Assembly (NCBI GenBank): GCA_002392655.1
Contig: DGHK01000063.1
Span: forward strand, 13,669 to 59,541
Reading direction: 5' to 3'
Length of the DNA: 45,873 nt
Source: Lachnospiraceae bacterium UBA3850
GTDB lineage: Bacteria > Bacillota > Clostridia > Lachnospirales > Lachnospiraceae
Position 1 is the stretch's first letter, and each line of letters starts with the position of its first letter. Positions 1 to 8,180 of the stretch are shown here, piece after piece. The position numbers and the translations under genes were made by a program. Below the pieces are notes generated by a model. The model was given only the letters and a program-made list of their open reading frames with translations, had not been told where the DNA came from and did not search any database.

Positions 1-21
1 GTTCGAGCCCCCGGCGGCCCA
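1..21 (+). tRNA. 3' end of a tRNA gene, cut by the window edge
   Basis: The first base begins a T-arm: GTTCGAGCC gives the conserved TTCGAGC loop closed by G-C. It is followed by the 3' T-stem strand CCCCG, a seven-base acceptor strand GCGGCCC and an A discriminator at 21. CCA is not encoded, as in the other tRNAs of this window. The anticodon lies outside, so the amino acid cannot be read. Confidence 0.55.
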
Positions 22-70
22 CTCCGGGAGGGCTGAGGACTTTGTTAAGCAAGGTTTTTGGCCTTTTCTT

Positions 71-301
71 TTTGTGATTAATGAGGTCATGCAGGTACAA
101 TAAACTCAGTTGTCGGGAAAGCTTGCTTTCCAAGACGGCTGAGTTTTTTTGTACATATATGAGGCGAAGCCTCATCATTGTCAAACAGTAGCTTGCTTTC
201 AGCAAGCGGGTTTGACGATGGCATGACCCATTAATCACAAATTGTCAAACAGGAATTTCGCGAAGCGAAATGGGTTTGACAACTGCATGACCTCATTAAT
301 C
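71..301. repeat. Cluster of nested palindromes in intergenic DNA
   Basis: This 230-base stretch holds no gene. A 19-base arm at 76-94 is the perfect reverse complement of 283-301, and a third imperfect copy lies at 219-242. Between them are two long hairpins with the same base, GTCAAAC...GTTTGAC (176-220 and 242-282). Each carries a different inner palindrome: GCTTGC/GCAAGC at 191-207, and ATTTCGC-GAA-GCGAAAT at 254-271. A small perfect hairpin GAGGC-GAA-GCCTC sits at 161-173. The layout resembles elements at 21.2-21.6 kb and 44.1-44.3 kb. Confidence 0.75.
102..150 (+). terminator. Probable intrinsic terminator after the tRNA
   Basis: AAACTCAG (102-109) pairs with CTGAGTTT (139-146), and an inner stem GGAAAG-CTTG-CTTTCC (116-131) extends the hairpin. 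Seven or more T residues follow, to 150. It would end transcription of the tRNA at the window start. It is itself part of the surrounding palindrome cluster. Confidence 0.6.
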
Positions 302-318
302 GTGCAATAATTCCTTCC

Positions 319-347
319 TTGCAAACTGATATTATATGAAATATAAT
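319..347 (+). promoter_or_regulatory. Sigma-A promoter for the zinc-ribbon gene
   Basis: TTGCAA (319-324), a 17-base spacer and a perfect TATAAT (342-347) lie about 55 bases before the start codon at 402. Transcription would start near 354. Confidence 0.7.
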
Positions 348-401
348 AACAGAAGTTTAAATATCGATTTAATCGATACGGAGTCAAGGAGGTAATTAAG
401 T

Positions 402-1256
402 ATGAATTGTCCAAGTTGTGGAGCCGCACTTCCGGACGGAGCGTTATTCTGTGGTAATTGCGGATCTCAGATTCAGGGAGGTGCACAGCCTCAGCAGCAG
501 CAACAAATGCAGCAACCACAGATGCAGCAGTTCCAGCAGCAGCCACAGTTCCAGCAGCAGTTTCAGCAGGGAATGATGCAGCAGGGATTTCAGCCTAATG
601 GTATGTATATGCAGGCACAGCCAAGTCAGGCAGGTATTGCTTTTGCAGATATGTGGAAGCTTTTTGCAGAGGGTATCACAAGACCTTTTACTGCAGCAAA
701 GAGTGTAGTTGAAAGAGGTAGAGGTTTAGCAGGATTCCTCATTGCCATCTTTATGGCAGTTGTAGTTTTCTTCCTGCTTCTGATACATCTTCCATTTGGT
801 AATTATGCTTCAACAAGCTACTATGGATTTTCTATTTCAACATATTCTGTTGGATACAGAGCTCTTCAGGCATTCTTAACTGTTCTTGTTATGACAGCTA
901 TATTTATGCTTACAGCTCTTGCAGGTTACATATTCAGAGATAAGAGTAAGCCACAGTATTCTTATATGAACATTATGGGTATGCTCGGATCTACACTTGT
1001 ATATCCGCTTTTCGCAGTAGGTCTTCAGTTTATATTTGGTCTATTCTCTGCACCAATGGCCAGCGCTGTTGAATGTGGAGCGCTTATAATCTGGTCATGC
1101 TTCAGTACAGTGATACTGAGAGAGGTGATTGGCGGAACAGAGGAAGCTAAAACAGTTAAGTCTGTATTCTCAGTAGCAGTTATAATTTGCGGACTCAGTC
1201 TTCTTGTTGCACTCATCGAGATGGCATCAAAGACTAGCGTGGGTATCCTGTTATAA
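402..1256 (+). CDS. Zinc-ribbon, glutamine-rich multi-spanning membrane protein
   Basis: This 284-residue protein begins with a zinc ribbon (MNCPSCG...FCGNCG, four Cys in two CxxC knuckles, residues 1-24). A glutamine-rich linker follows (about residues 28-75), then roughly five hydrophobic segments between residues 108 and 275. The membrane part loosely resembles Yip1/DUF-type domains, but I cannot assign it. The ribbon should lie in the cytoplasm. The start is supported by AAGGAGGT eight bases upstream. The gene stands alone, with its own promoter and a terminator-like hairpin behind it. The ribbon-plus-Q-linker layout recurs in the gene at 44288. Function unknown; a scaffold or sensor role is only a guess. 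Confidence 0.85.
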   Translation: MNCPSCGAALPDGALFCGNCGSQIQGGAQPQQQQQMQQPQMQQFQQQPQFQQQFQQGMMQQGFQPNGMYMQAQPSQAGIAFADMWKLFAEGITRPFTAAKSVVERGRGLAGFLIAIFMAVVVFFLLLIHLPFGNYASTSYYGFSISTYSVGYRALQAFLTVLVMTAIFMLTALAGYIFRDKSKPQYSYMNIMGMLGSTLVYPLFAVGLQFIFGLFSAPMASAVECGALIIWSCFSTVILREVIGGTEEAKTVKSVFSVAVIICGLSLLVALIEMASKTSVGILL

Positions 1257-1285
1257 TTGTTTTAGTTCATAACTTATGATAAAAT
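1257..1285 (+). promoter_or_regulatory. Candidate promoter for mnmE
   Basis: TTGTTT (1257-1262), a 17-base spacer and TAAAAT (1280-1285) start directly behind the stop codon of the preceding gene. Transcription would begin inside the 5' arm of the hairpin at 1286. Confidence 0.4.
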
Positions 1286-1319
1286 AATCCCCGATTTAAG
1301 TTTTTAATCGGGGATTTTT
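1286..1319 (+). terminator. Intrinsic terminator abutting the mnmE start codon
   Basis: AATCCCCGATT (1286-1296) pairs perfectly with AATCGGGGATT (1306-1316), and a T-run reaches 1319. The next start codon is at 1323. The GGGGA of the 3' arm is the only Shine-Dalgarno-like sequence for mnmE, so the same bases may serve termination and translation initiation. Confidence 0.75.
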
Positions 1320-1322
1320 ATT

Positions 1323-2771
1323 ATGTTCGGTAATGAGACTATATGTGCTGTTGCAACAGGAATGGGAAGATCAGCCATCGGTATCATCAGAGTGAGCGGG
1401 CCGGAGGCGATAAGTATATGCGACAGTATATTTGAAGGTAAAAAGAAAATATCTGAGATGGAAAGCTTCACTGCGGCTTTTGGAACGATAGTAGATAGAT
1501 CTGAGTCTAAAGCTTCGTCAGAAGGAGAAGCCGCTATTGACGAAGCAATTGTTCTTGTAATGAAGGCTCCGCATACATATACGACAGAGGATACTGTTGA
1601 GATAGATGTCCACGGCGGCCCATTTGTTATAAAAAAAGTTCTTGAGCTTTTGGTGAAGCTTGGTGCCAGAATCGCTGAGCCCGGAGAGTTCACTAAGAGA
1701 GCCTTTCTCGGTGGACGTATAGATATGACGGAAGCAGAAGCGGTTATGGATGTTATATCTGCGGAAACTGACCGCGCACTCAGTACTTCCATAAGTCAGT
1801 TGACCGGAATGCTGAGAGGTGAGATACTCGGCCTTCGTGAGAGGATACTCTATCAGACAGCATATATAGAGTCGGCGCTGGATGATCCGGAAAATTATAG
1901 TCTGGACGGATTCTCGGAGAAGCTGATGGTCGAGGTAACAGATATCAGAGCAAGAATTGATAAGCTCCTTTCTACCGCTGAGGAAGGAAGAGTTATAAGA
2001 GAAGGAATCAGTACAGCTATAGTAGGAAGGCCAAATGTAGGAAAGTCTTCTATGCTGAATAGACTCCTGGGAGAAGAACGGGCAATCGTGACTGAGGTCG
2101 AGGGTACTACCCGTGATACACTGGAGGAGTATATAGATATAGGAGGAATTCTCCTTAAGCTGATAGACACGGCCGGTATTCATACTACTGAAGATATAGT
2201 TGAAAGAATTGGCGTGGATAAAGCCAGACAGAGCATCGAATCGGCAGACCTGGTGCTGATGCTTCTGGATGGAGCTGACGAACTGACCGAAGAGGACAGG
2301 ACTATCTGCAGCTTTATGAATAGTAAGAGAGTGATTGTTTTGATCAATAAGGTTGATAAGCTGGAGAGTGGTGCTGACGGAGATACAGCCGGCTTAACGA
2401 ATATTGATGAAGATGAGCTGTCAAAACATTTGACAGAAGCAGGGACAACAGATTGGAAGATCATCCATGTATCAGCCAAAACCGGACAGGGCATAGATGA
2501 ACTAAAAGAGCTTATTAGAGATATGTTCTTTAAGAATGAATTGGATTATAATGATCAGATATATATAACCAGAGAACGCCACAAGGCGCTTCTCCTGTCT
2601 GCTGCAGATAGTCTGCAGAGGGTTGAACAAAGTATAAGTGACGGTGCTCCGGAGGACTTTATGACTATTGATCTGATGGCGGCATATGAAACACTTGGGG
2701 AGATAATCGGGGAAACCCTGGAGGACGATCTGGCAGATAAAATATTTTCAGAATTCTGCATGGGAAAATGA
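1323..2771 (+). CDS. mnmE: tRNA uridine-5-carboxymethylaminomethyl modification GTPase MnmE
   Basis: MnmE (TrmE) works with MnmG to modify the wobble uridine (U34) of certain tRNAs, using GTP, a tetrahydrofolate-derived carbon and glycine or ammonium. The 482-residue protein has the folate-binding N-domain (GMGRSAIGIIRVSG near the start), then an inserted G domain: P-loop GRPNVGKSS near residue 234, EGTTRDT near 259, DTAG near 281 and NKVD near 341. It ends with the diagnostic C-terminal FCMGK (CxGK, with the catalytic Cys). It is slightly longer than the usual 450-460 residues. mnmG follows after 39 bases, so the partners are probably co-transcribed. It has no ordinary ribosome binding site outside the upstream hairpin. 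Confidence 0.97.
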   Translation: MFGNETICAVATGMGRSAIGIIRVSGPEAISICDSIFEGKKKISEMESFTAAFGTIVDRSESKASSEGEAAIDEAIVLVMKAPHTYTTEDTVEIDVHGGPFVIKKVLELLVKLGARIAEPGEFTKRAFLGGRIDMTEAEAVMDVISAETDRALSTSISQLTGMLRGEILGLRERILYQTAYIESALDDPENYSLDGFSEKLMVEVTDIRARIDKLLSTAEEGRVIREGISTAIVGRPNVGKSSMLNRLLGEERAIVTEVEGTTRDTLEEYIDIGGILLKLIDTAGIHTTEDIVERIGVDKARQSIESADLVLMLLDGADELTEEDRTICSFMNSKRVIVLINKVDKLESGADGDTAGLTNIDEDELSKHLTEAGTTDWKIIHVSAKTGQGIDELKELIRDMFFKNELDYNDQIYITRERHKALLLSAADSLQRVEQSISDGAPEDFMTIDLMAAYETLGEIIGETLEDDLADKIFSEFCMGK

Positions 2772-2810
2772 GTATAATACAAAGAATGTTTTTGCTTAAA
2801 GGATTTATAT

Positions 2811-4778
2811 ATGAACGTAGAAGAAACTTATGACATCATAATAGTCGGAGCGGGACACGCAGGCTGCGAGGCCGCACTAGCTGCTGCAAGACTTGGGTTT
2901 GAAACAATCATGTTTACCGTCAGTCTTGACAGCGTTGCTCTTATGCCCTGCAATCCTAACATAGGCGGAAGCTCAAAAGGTCATCTGGTTCGTGAGATAG
3001 ATGCGCTTGGTGGAGAGATGGGTAAGAACATAGATAAGACCTACATCCAGTCCAAGATGTTAAATGTATCTAAGGGTCCTGCAGTTCATTCACTCAGAGC
3101 ACAGGCTGATAAGGTTGAATATACAAAGCAGATGAGGATGACACTTCAGAATGAACCACACCTGACACTTAGACAGGCTGAGGTTTCAGAGCTGATATTT
3201 GAAGTAATGGGCGATAATAAGGCGCCGATGGATTCGGCTAAAGGTTTTCCGTCCAATCAGCCAGAGGAAACCGCAGATTATTTTGAAGACGCAAAAAGGA
3301 CGGTGAAAGTGACCGGAGTGAAAACCTATTCAGGAGCGGTTTACCATGCAAAGGCTGTAGTTCTCTGTACAGGAGTTTACCTGAAGGCGATGTGTATCTA
3401 TGGAGATACGATTACTTATACGGGGCCGAATGGACTCATGGCTGCAAATCATTTGTCTGATTCAATGACTGAGGCTGGGATTCCACTCAGGAGGTTCAAG
3501 ACAGGAACGCCGCCGAGACTGGACAAAAATTCGATAGATTTCTCGAAGATGGTTGAGCAGAAGGGTGATGAGCATATCCAGCCATTTTCCTTTACGAACC
3601 GGGAAGAGGACATAGCAAGAGAGCAGATATCATGCTGGCTCACATATACAGGTGAGGAAACACATGAAATAATTAAAGAGAATATTGACCGTTCGCCTCT
3701 TTTTTCCGGAGTGATCAAGGGAACCGGTCCGAGATACTGTCCTTCGATTGAAGACAAGATTATGAAGTTCCCTGACAAGGATAGACATCAGCTCTTTGTT
3801 GAGCCTGAGGGAGAGTTTACTACTGAGATGTATCTTGACGGTATGTCGTCTTCTATGCCGGAGGATGTGCAGTACAGAATGGTCCACTCTGTGCCGGGAC
3901 TGGAACATGCCAAGATCGTAAGACCTGCATATGCTATAGAGTATGACTGTATCTCGGCAACTGACCTGAAACCGTCTCTGGAATTCAGATATATAAGCGG
4001 ACTTTTTTCTGCCGGACAGATAAACGGTAGCAGTGGTTATGAAGAGGCCGGAGCACAGGGACTGATGGCAGGAATAAATGCAGCCAGACTTCTTCAGGGA
4101 AAGGAGCCGGTTGTTCTTTCGAGATCAGATGGATATATCGGAGTTCTTATAGATGATCTGGTAACGAAGGAAACGAAGGAGCCTTATCGTATGATGACGA
4201 GTCGTGCTGAGTACAGGCTTCTTCTCAGACAGGATAATGCAGATCTCAGACTTACAGATATAGGTCACGATATAGGACTTATAGATGACGAGAGATATGA
4301 GAGTTTCTGTAGAAAAAGAGAAGATATAAACTCTGAGCTTAAGCGTCTGAAGAATACTATGATCGGAGCGGGAAGGGATATACAGGCATTTATGGAGGAG
4401 CACGGAAGCTCGCCGGTTCATACAGCCGTTTCGATTGCAGATATCATAAGGCGACCTGAGTTTAACTATGAAACAGTTAAGCCTATTGACAGAGACCGCC
4501 CAGAGAGAGTATTTTCTAAAGAGGTTATTGAACAGATAGATATATCTATTAAATATGAGGGATATATCGAGAGACAGCATCGGCAGGTTGAACATTTCCT
4601 TAAGATGGAAAAAAAGAAAATACCTGCAGATATTGATTACAGCAAGGTGAAGAACCTGCGTGTCGAGGCGCGTCAGAAGCTGGAGCTCATAAGGCCGGAG
4701 TCCATCGGACAGGCCGCCAGAATATCCGGTGTTTCACCTGCAGATGTGAATATGATATTATTGTATCTAAATATATAA
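2811..4778 (+). CDS. mnmG: tRNA uridine-5-carboxymethylaminomethyl modification enzyme MnmG (GidA)
   Basis: This is the FAD-dependent partner of MnmE in wobble-uridine modification. The N-terminus holds the dinucleotide-binding motif [18 protein letters not shown] (about residues 12-29) and the family motif [22 protein letters not shown] second conserved block, [18 protein letters not shown], lies near residue 407. At 655 residues it is longer than typical homologues (about 620-630). The excess is mostly an acidic, proline-containing insertion at about residues 132-163, between the first FAD domain and the strand VKVTGVKT. The gene follows mnmE closely. Confidence 0.97.
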   Translation: MNVEETYDIIIVGAGHAGCEAALAAARLGFETIMFTVSLDSVALMPCNPNIGGSSKGHLVREIDALGGEMGKNIDKTYIQSKMLNVSKGPAVHSLRAQADKVEYTKQMRMTLQNEPHLTLRQAEVSELIFEVMGDNKAPMDSAKGFPSNQPEETADYFEDAKRTVKVTGVKTYSGAVYHAKAVVLCTGVYLKAMCIYGDTITYTGPNGLMAANHLSDSMTEAGIPLRRFKTGTPPRLDKNSIDFSKMVEQKGDEHIQPFSFTNREEDIAREQISCWLTYTGEETHEIIKENIDRSPLFSGVIKGTGPRYCPSIEDKIMKFPDKDRHQLFVEPEGEFTTEMYLDGMSSSMPEDVQYRMVHSVPGLEHAKIVRPAYAIEYDCISATDLKPSLEFRYISGLFSAGQINGSSGYEEAGAQGLMAGINAARLLQGKEPVVLSRSDGYIGVLIDDLVTKETKEPYRMMTSRAEYRLLLRQDNADLRLTDIGHDIGLIDDERYESFCRKREDINSELKRLKNTMIGAGRDIQAFMEEHGSSPVHTAVSIADIIRRPEFNYETVKPIDRDRPERVFSKEVIEQIDISIKYEGYIERQHRQVEHFLKMEKKKIPADIDYSKVKNLRVEARQKLELIRPESIGQAARISGVSPADVNMILLYLNI

Positions 4779-4813
4779 GAGACAAAGTAGAGAGTAGGAA
4801 GTTTGAAGCATAG

Positions 4814-5788
4814 ATGAACTATATAGTTTTAGATCTTGAATGGAACCAGAGCCATATGGGTCAGGCGGGTGAACACCCAAGGATGCCATTTGAGATAATC
4901 GAGATAGGTGCATTTAAACTGAATAAGAAGTTTGAGACTATCGGAGAGTTCAGGAGACTCATATGTCCGAAGCTTTATCCGAAGTTCCACAAGTATATCC
5001 GCGACATGCTTAACTATGATGAGGAGGACCTTAAGAGTAGGGGCGTTGATTTCAAGTCAGCATGTACGGACTTTCTCAAGTGGTGTGAGGAGGATCTTCC
5101 GGAGGGCGAGGAGTATCGATTCTGTACCTGGGGTATATCGGATCTGGGCTGTCTTCAAAACAATATGGATTTCTACAAGATGGAGAAGCTCCCCTTTCCG
5201 ATTAGGTATTATGATATTCAGAAGCTATACGCGGACAAGTATCTGCCTGCAGGTACCGTGTGTAAGCTTGAGAAGGCTGTGGAGCATCTGAAACTGAAGC
5301 AGGAGAGACCATATCACGCAGCAATCAATGATGCTTTCTATACTGCGATGATCATACAGAAGGGGCATCTGGGAAAAATAAGTGAGAAGTATATATTTGA
5401 TATGTACAGACATCCGAAGGATGCGACTGATGAGATAGTAGACTATCATAATGGAATCATCGATCAGATAACAGCAGACTATCCTTCTAAGAAAGAAGCG
5501 ATGAAGGATAAAGATGTGAATCTGGTTTACTGTCCAAAATGCGGCAGGATTACTACAGGTAAGATCAAGTGGTTCCATCTGAATAACGGTTCACAGGTAG
5601 CAGTAGGAAAATGCTTCCGCCACGGAAATATGATGGCAACAATTCGTTTTAAGCCGGCTTCAGTAAGCTCAAATAACGTGTTTGTTGTCAAGAAGGTTGA
5701 ACCGATTAAAAAGAAAAAGTATAAAGAGGTGCTTGATAAGAGGGAAAGGATCCTTGAAAAAAGAAGGATCATAAAGGATCCTTCTTAG
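4814..5788 (+). CDS. DEDDh-family 3'-5' exonuclease with C-terminal zinc-binding region
   Basis: The N-terminal 190 residues form an RNase-H-like exonuclease fold of the KapD/ERI-1 type. Catalytic positions visible are D7 and E9 (LDLEW), an Asp near residue 111 (ISDLGCL) and the YHAAINDA block near residues 169-176, which supplies His and Asp. The C-terminal part has CPKCG and CFRH, which suggest a small zinc site, and a lysine/arginine-rich tail that could bind nucleic acid. The substrate is probably RNA or a short oligonucleotide; this is family-level inference. It lies 35 bases after mnmG. Its last 20 bases overlap the convergent rsmG and contain that gene's terminator. Confidence 0.85.
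   Translation: MNYIVLDLEWNQSHMGQAGEHPRMPFEIIEIGAFKLNKKFETIGEFRRLICPKLYPKFHKYIRDMLNYDEEDLKSRGVDFKSACTDFLKWCEEDLPEGEEYRFCTWGISDLGCLQNNMDFYKMEKLPFPIRYYDIQKLYADKYLPAGTVCKLEKAVEHLKLKQERPYHAAINDAFYTAMIIQKGHLGKISEKYIFDMYRHPKDATDEIVDYHNGIIDQITADYPSKKEAMKDKDVNLVYCPKCGRITTGKIKWFHLNNGSQVAVGKCFRHGNMMATIRFKPASVSSNNVFVVKKVEPIKKKKYKEVLDKRERILEKRRIIKDPS
5757..5786 (-). terminator. rsmG terminator embedded in the end of the exonuclease gene
   Basis: On the minus strand AAGAAGGATC (complement of 5777-5786) pairs with GATCCTTCTT (complement of 5761-5770) around a six-base loop, and a T-run follows (complement of 5757-5762). The stem codes for the lysine/arginine-rich tail of the plus-strand exonuclease. On the plus strand no T-run follows. 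Confidence 0.75.
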
Positions 5789-6491
5789 CAGTTCCCGGTT
5801 TTCTCGGATATTTTTTCGGAGTATTTCCGGTCTTTCTGATCAGCACGAAGCTTCTTTCGATATCGGAGTCGGCAAGTCTGAAGTTCACTTTGTCTTCAAG
5901 ACTTCCCCCCAGCTGTTTAATGGCATTTTTTGATCCGGCGAGCTCTTCGGAGATATCGCCGGATTTATATGCGATAAACAGTCCTCCGGGTTTTACGTAG
6001 GGCAGACAGTATTCTGTCAGTATGTTCAGGCCTGCGACTGCTCGAGAAACGGCAAAATCGAAGGCGTCTCTAAGCTCTGGTCGGCGGGCTCCGTCTTCTG
6101 CACGTGAATGGATGGCCACCGTGTCCTTAAGTCCAAGCTCTGATATCACTTCATTTAAGAAACCTATTCTTTTATTAAGTGAATCCAGCAGAGTGAGTCT
6201 GATACCCGGAAATGCAATCTTCAGCGGAACGGAAGGGAAACCGGCACCGGTTCCCACATCGATCATAGATACCGGCTCGGAGCATATCGGAAGAGCTGCT
6301 TCGACGGCACTCACAACAGAAAGGCTGTCGGCGAAGTGCTTCAGATTAAACTCTTCGGGTTCGGTAATGGCGGTCAGGTTCATGACCTTGTTTTTCTCTA
6401 TGACCATATCCATATATTTGTTAAACTGTGAAAGCTGTTCACCTGTTAAACTTATATCCAGTTGTTTTGAGTAGTATGATATATCCTTCAT
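5769..6491 (-). CDS. rsmG: 16S rRNA (guanine-527-N7)-methyltransferase RsmG (GidB)
   Basis: RsmG methylates G527 of 16S rRNA using S-adenosylmethionine. The 240-residue protein has the expected length and shows the SAM-binding motif IDVGTGAGFPSVPLKIAFP, followed by LLDSLNKRIGFL and the conserved SRAVAGLN block. I chose the Met at 6491 over an upstream Met at 6551 because GGAGGA lies just ahead of it and homology begins there. The gene converges on the exonuclease and overlaps its end by 20 bases. In most Firmicutes rsmG follows mnmG in the same direction, so an inversion or rearrangement is inferred here. Confidence 0.96.
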   Translation of the reverse strand: MKDISYYSKQLDISLTGEQLSQFNKYMDMVIEKNKVMNLTAITEPEEFNLKHFADSLSVVSAVEAALPICSEPVSMIDVGTGAGFPSVPLKIAFPGIRLTLLDSLNKRIGFLNEVISELGLKDTVAIHSRAEDGARRPELRDAFDFAVSRAVAGLNILTEYCLPYVKPGGLFIAYKSGDISEELAGSKNAIKQLGGSLEDKVNFRLADSDIERSFVLIRKTGNTPKKYPRKPGTAKKDPL

Positions 6492-6519
6492 ATTTCCTCC
6501 GGCAATTTGAGATAAAACC

Positions 6520-6548
6520 AGTATACAAAATTTTTTTACAGTTTTAAA
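6520..6548 (-). promoter_or_regulatory. Promoter for rsmG
   Basis: Read on the minus strand: TTTAAA (6548-6543), a 17-base spacer and TATACT (6525-6520), about 30 bases before the chosen start codon. Transcription would begin downstream of the alternative start at 6551, which supports the start at 6491. Confidence 0.5.
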
Positions 6549-6624
6549 CAAATTAATATGTTTTTTAGTTTATTTATATGTTATTATATCGTAGAGTTTA
6601 AGATATTTATGATGGAGGATGGCA

Positions 6625-8154
6625 ATGAAGAAATTGAAGATAGCAGGTTTTATACTTGCTGCAATCGAACTGATCTTATCAATAGCGGTTGTATGTGATG
6701 TAAGTGAGACCAAAATGGTTCCGCCGAGATACATCATTTTATTAGGTGTGCTGCTGTTTGTAATGCTTGCAGTAGTTATTTTCTTTTCAAAAAGAAAGAA
6801 GAAGGCATTTTCGATATGTGCCATTGTAATATCTGTCATAATGTGTATCGCACTTTCATTTGCAATGTATTATCTCAGGGTAACTAATAAGACGATAGAC
6901 GAAGTAACGGGTGTTAAGACCGAGGTCGATGAGATAAATGTATATGTTTCCGTTAATGATGCAGTAACATCAATTAACGAAGCCGTAAATAATAATTATG
7001 TATTCGGAACAGTTGCTACTGACGATCAGGAGCATATCAACGAAACCATAAAGAAGATAGAGGACTCAGTCGGCACTACAATCCAGATTAAACAGTTCGA
7101 GAGTATCTTCGAGCTCATTGGTAACTTTGAAAATGGTATAGTTAACTCCATCATTACTAATAAGGGTACCATTCTCGCTCTCGAAAGTGCTGAAGAATAT
7201 GAAGACTATTCAAAGAATCTGAAGGTTATCATGGAAGAGACCTTCGAGGAAGAGATTGAGGAAGAGGATGATTCCAACAAGGGTGATAAGGATCATTTCT
7301 GTATGTACTTCAGCGGTATAGATACATTTGGCGCTGTTACACAGCGAAGCAGAAGTGACGTTAACATCATCGGTGTTGTAAATAATGAGACCAAGACTAT
7401 ACTTCTTGTATCAACACCAAGAGATTATTATGTAACACTTTCAAGCGGACAGAAGGATAAGCTTACTCATGCAGGTATCTACGGAATAGATTGTTCTATG
7501 GATACACTTGAGCTTCTGTATGATGTTGAACTCAAGGATTATGTGAGACTTAACTTCTCCGGTTTCCAGGATATAATCAATCAGCTGGGTGGAATTGATG
7601 TAAATTCAGAATACAGCTTCGTATCTGAAACAGAAGAAGGAACTTACTCATATACACAGGGCGTTAACCATCTGAATGGTGAGGAAGCTCTTGGATTTGC
7701 CAGAGCAAGACACGCATTTAAGGATGGAGACCGTCAGCGTGGTAGAAATCAGATGCAGGTTATCAAGGCTACTATCGAGAAGCTTGAGTCATCTGAAATG
7801 CTTAAAAACTACAGCAGTGTTATGGAAAAGATGCAGGGCTCCTTCCAGACTGATATGGAAAAGGATCAGGTAGGATATCTGGTTCAGAGCACTATCGATG
7901 ACGGAAACTGGACTGTACTTACTTACAGCGTTGGCGGAAGTGATTCATCCCAGAAGTGTTATTCACTTGGTACAAGTGCTTATGTAATGATGCCAAATGA
8001 AGAGGATGTTAAGTATGCAAATGAGCTCATTAAGAGAGTTCTTGCAAATGAGGCAGTAACACAGGATGAGATAAATGTTTACATCGAGAAGAAGGATGCT
8101 GAGGATGTTATCAATATGGATCTTCAGGAAGAGGATGTAACAGAGGGAGATTAA
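6625..8154 (+). CDS. LytR-CpsA-Psr (LCP) family cell-wall polymer ligase
   Basis: LCP enzymes transfer lipid-linked anionic polymers or glycans onto peptidoglycan outside the membrane. This 509-residue protein has three N-terminal hydrophobic segments (about residues 5-25, 30-52 and 60-80), more than the usual one. A linker domain follows (about 85-220). The LCP domain then shows STPRDYYV, LNFSGFQDIINQLGGIDV and ALGFARARHAFKDGDRQRGRNQMQ, with the arginines that bind the phosphate groups. An acidic tail ends the protein. TGGAGG at 6613-6618 touches the ATG at 6619 but sits well for the ATG at 6625. The next gene starts 27 bases downstream, suggesting an operon for making and attaching a surface glycan. 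Confidence 0.9.
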   Translation: MKKLKIAGFILAAIELILSIAVVCDVSETKMVPPRYIILLGVLLFVMLAVVIFFSKRKKKAFSICAIVISVIMCIALSFAMYYLRVTNKTIDEVTGVKTEVDEINVYVSVNDAVTSINEAVNNNYVFGTVATDDQEHINETIKKIEDSVGTTIQIKQFESIFELIGNFENGIVNSIITNKGTILALESAEEYEDYSKNLKVIMEETFEEEIEEEDDSNKGDKDHFCMYFSGIDTFGAVTQRSRSDVNIIGVVNNETKTILLVSTPRDYYVTLSSGQKDKLTHAGIYGIDCSMDTLELLYDVELKDYVRLNFSGFQDIINQLGGIDVNSEYSFVSETEEGTYSYTQGVNHLNGEEALGFARARHAFKDGDRQRGRNQMQVIKATIEKLESSEMLKNYSSVMEKMQGSFQTDMEKDQVGYLVQSTIDDGNWTVLTYSVGGSDSSQKCYSLGTSAYVMMPNEEDVKYANELIKRVLANEAVTQDEINVYIEKKDAEDVINMDLQEEDVTEGD

Positions 8155-8180
8155 CCAGTAAGTATTAATAGGGGGTGCTT

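Noticed and set aside
71..401. Replication origin beside the mnmE-mnmG genes
   Set aside because: No DnaA-box cluster or AT-rich unwinding region is seen; the structure is palindromic repeats.
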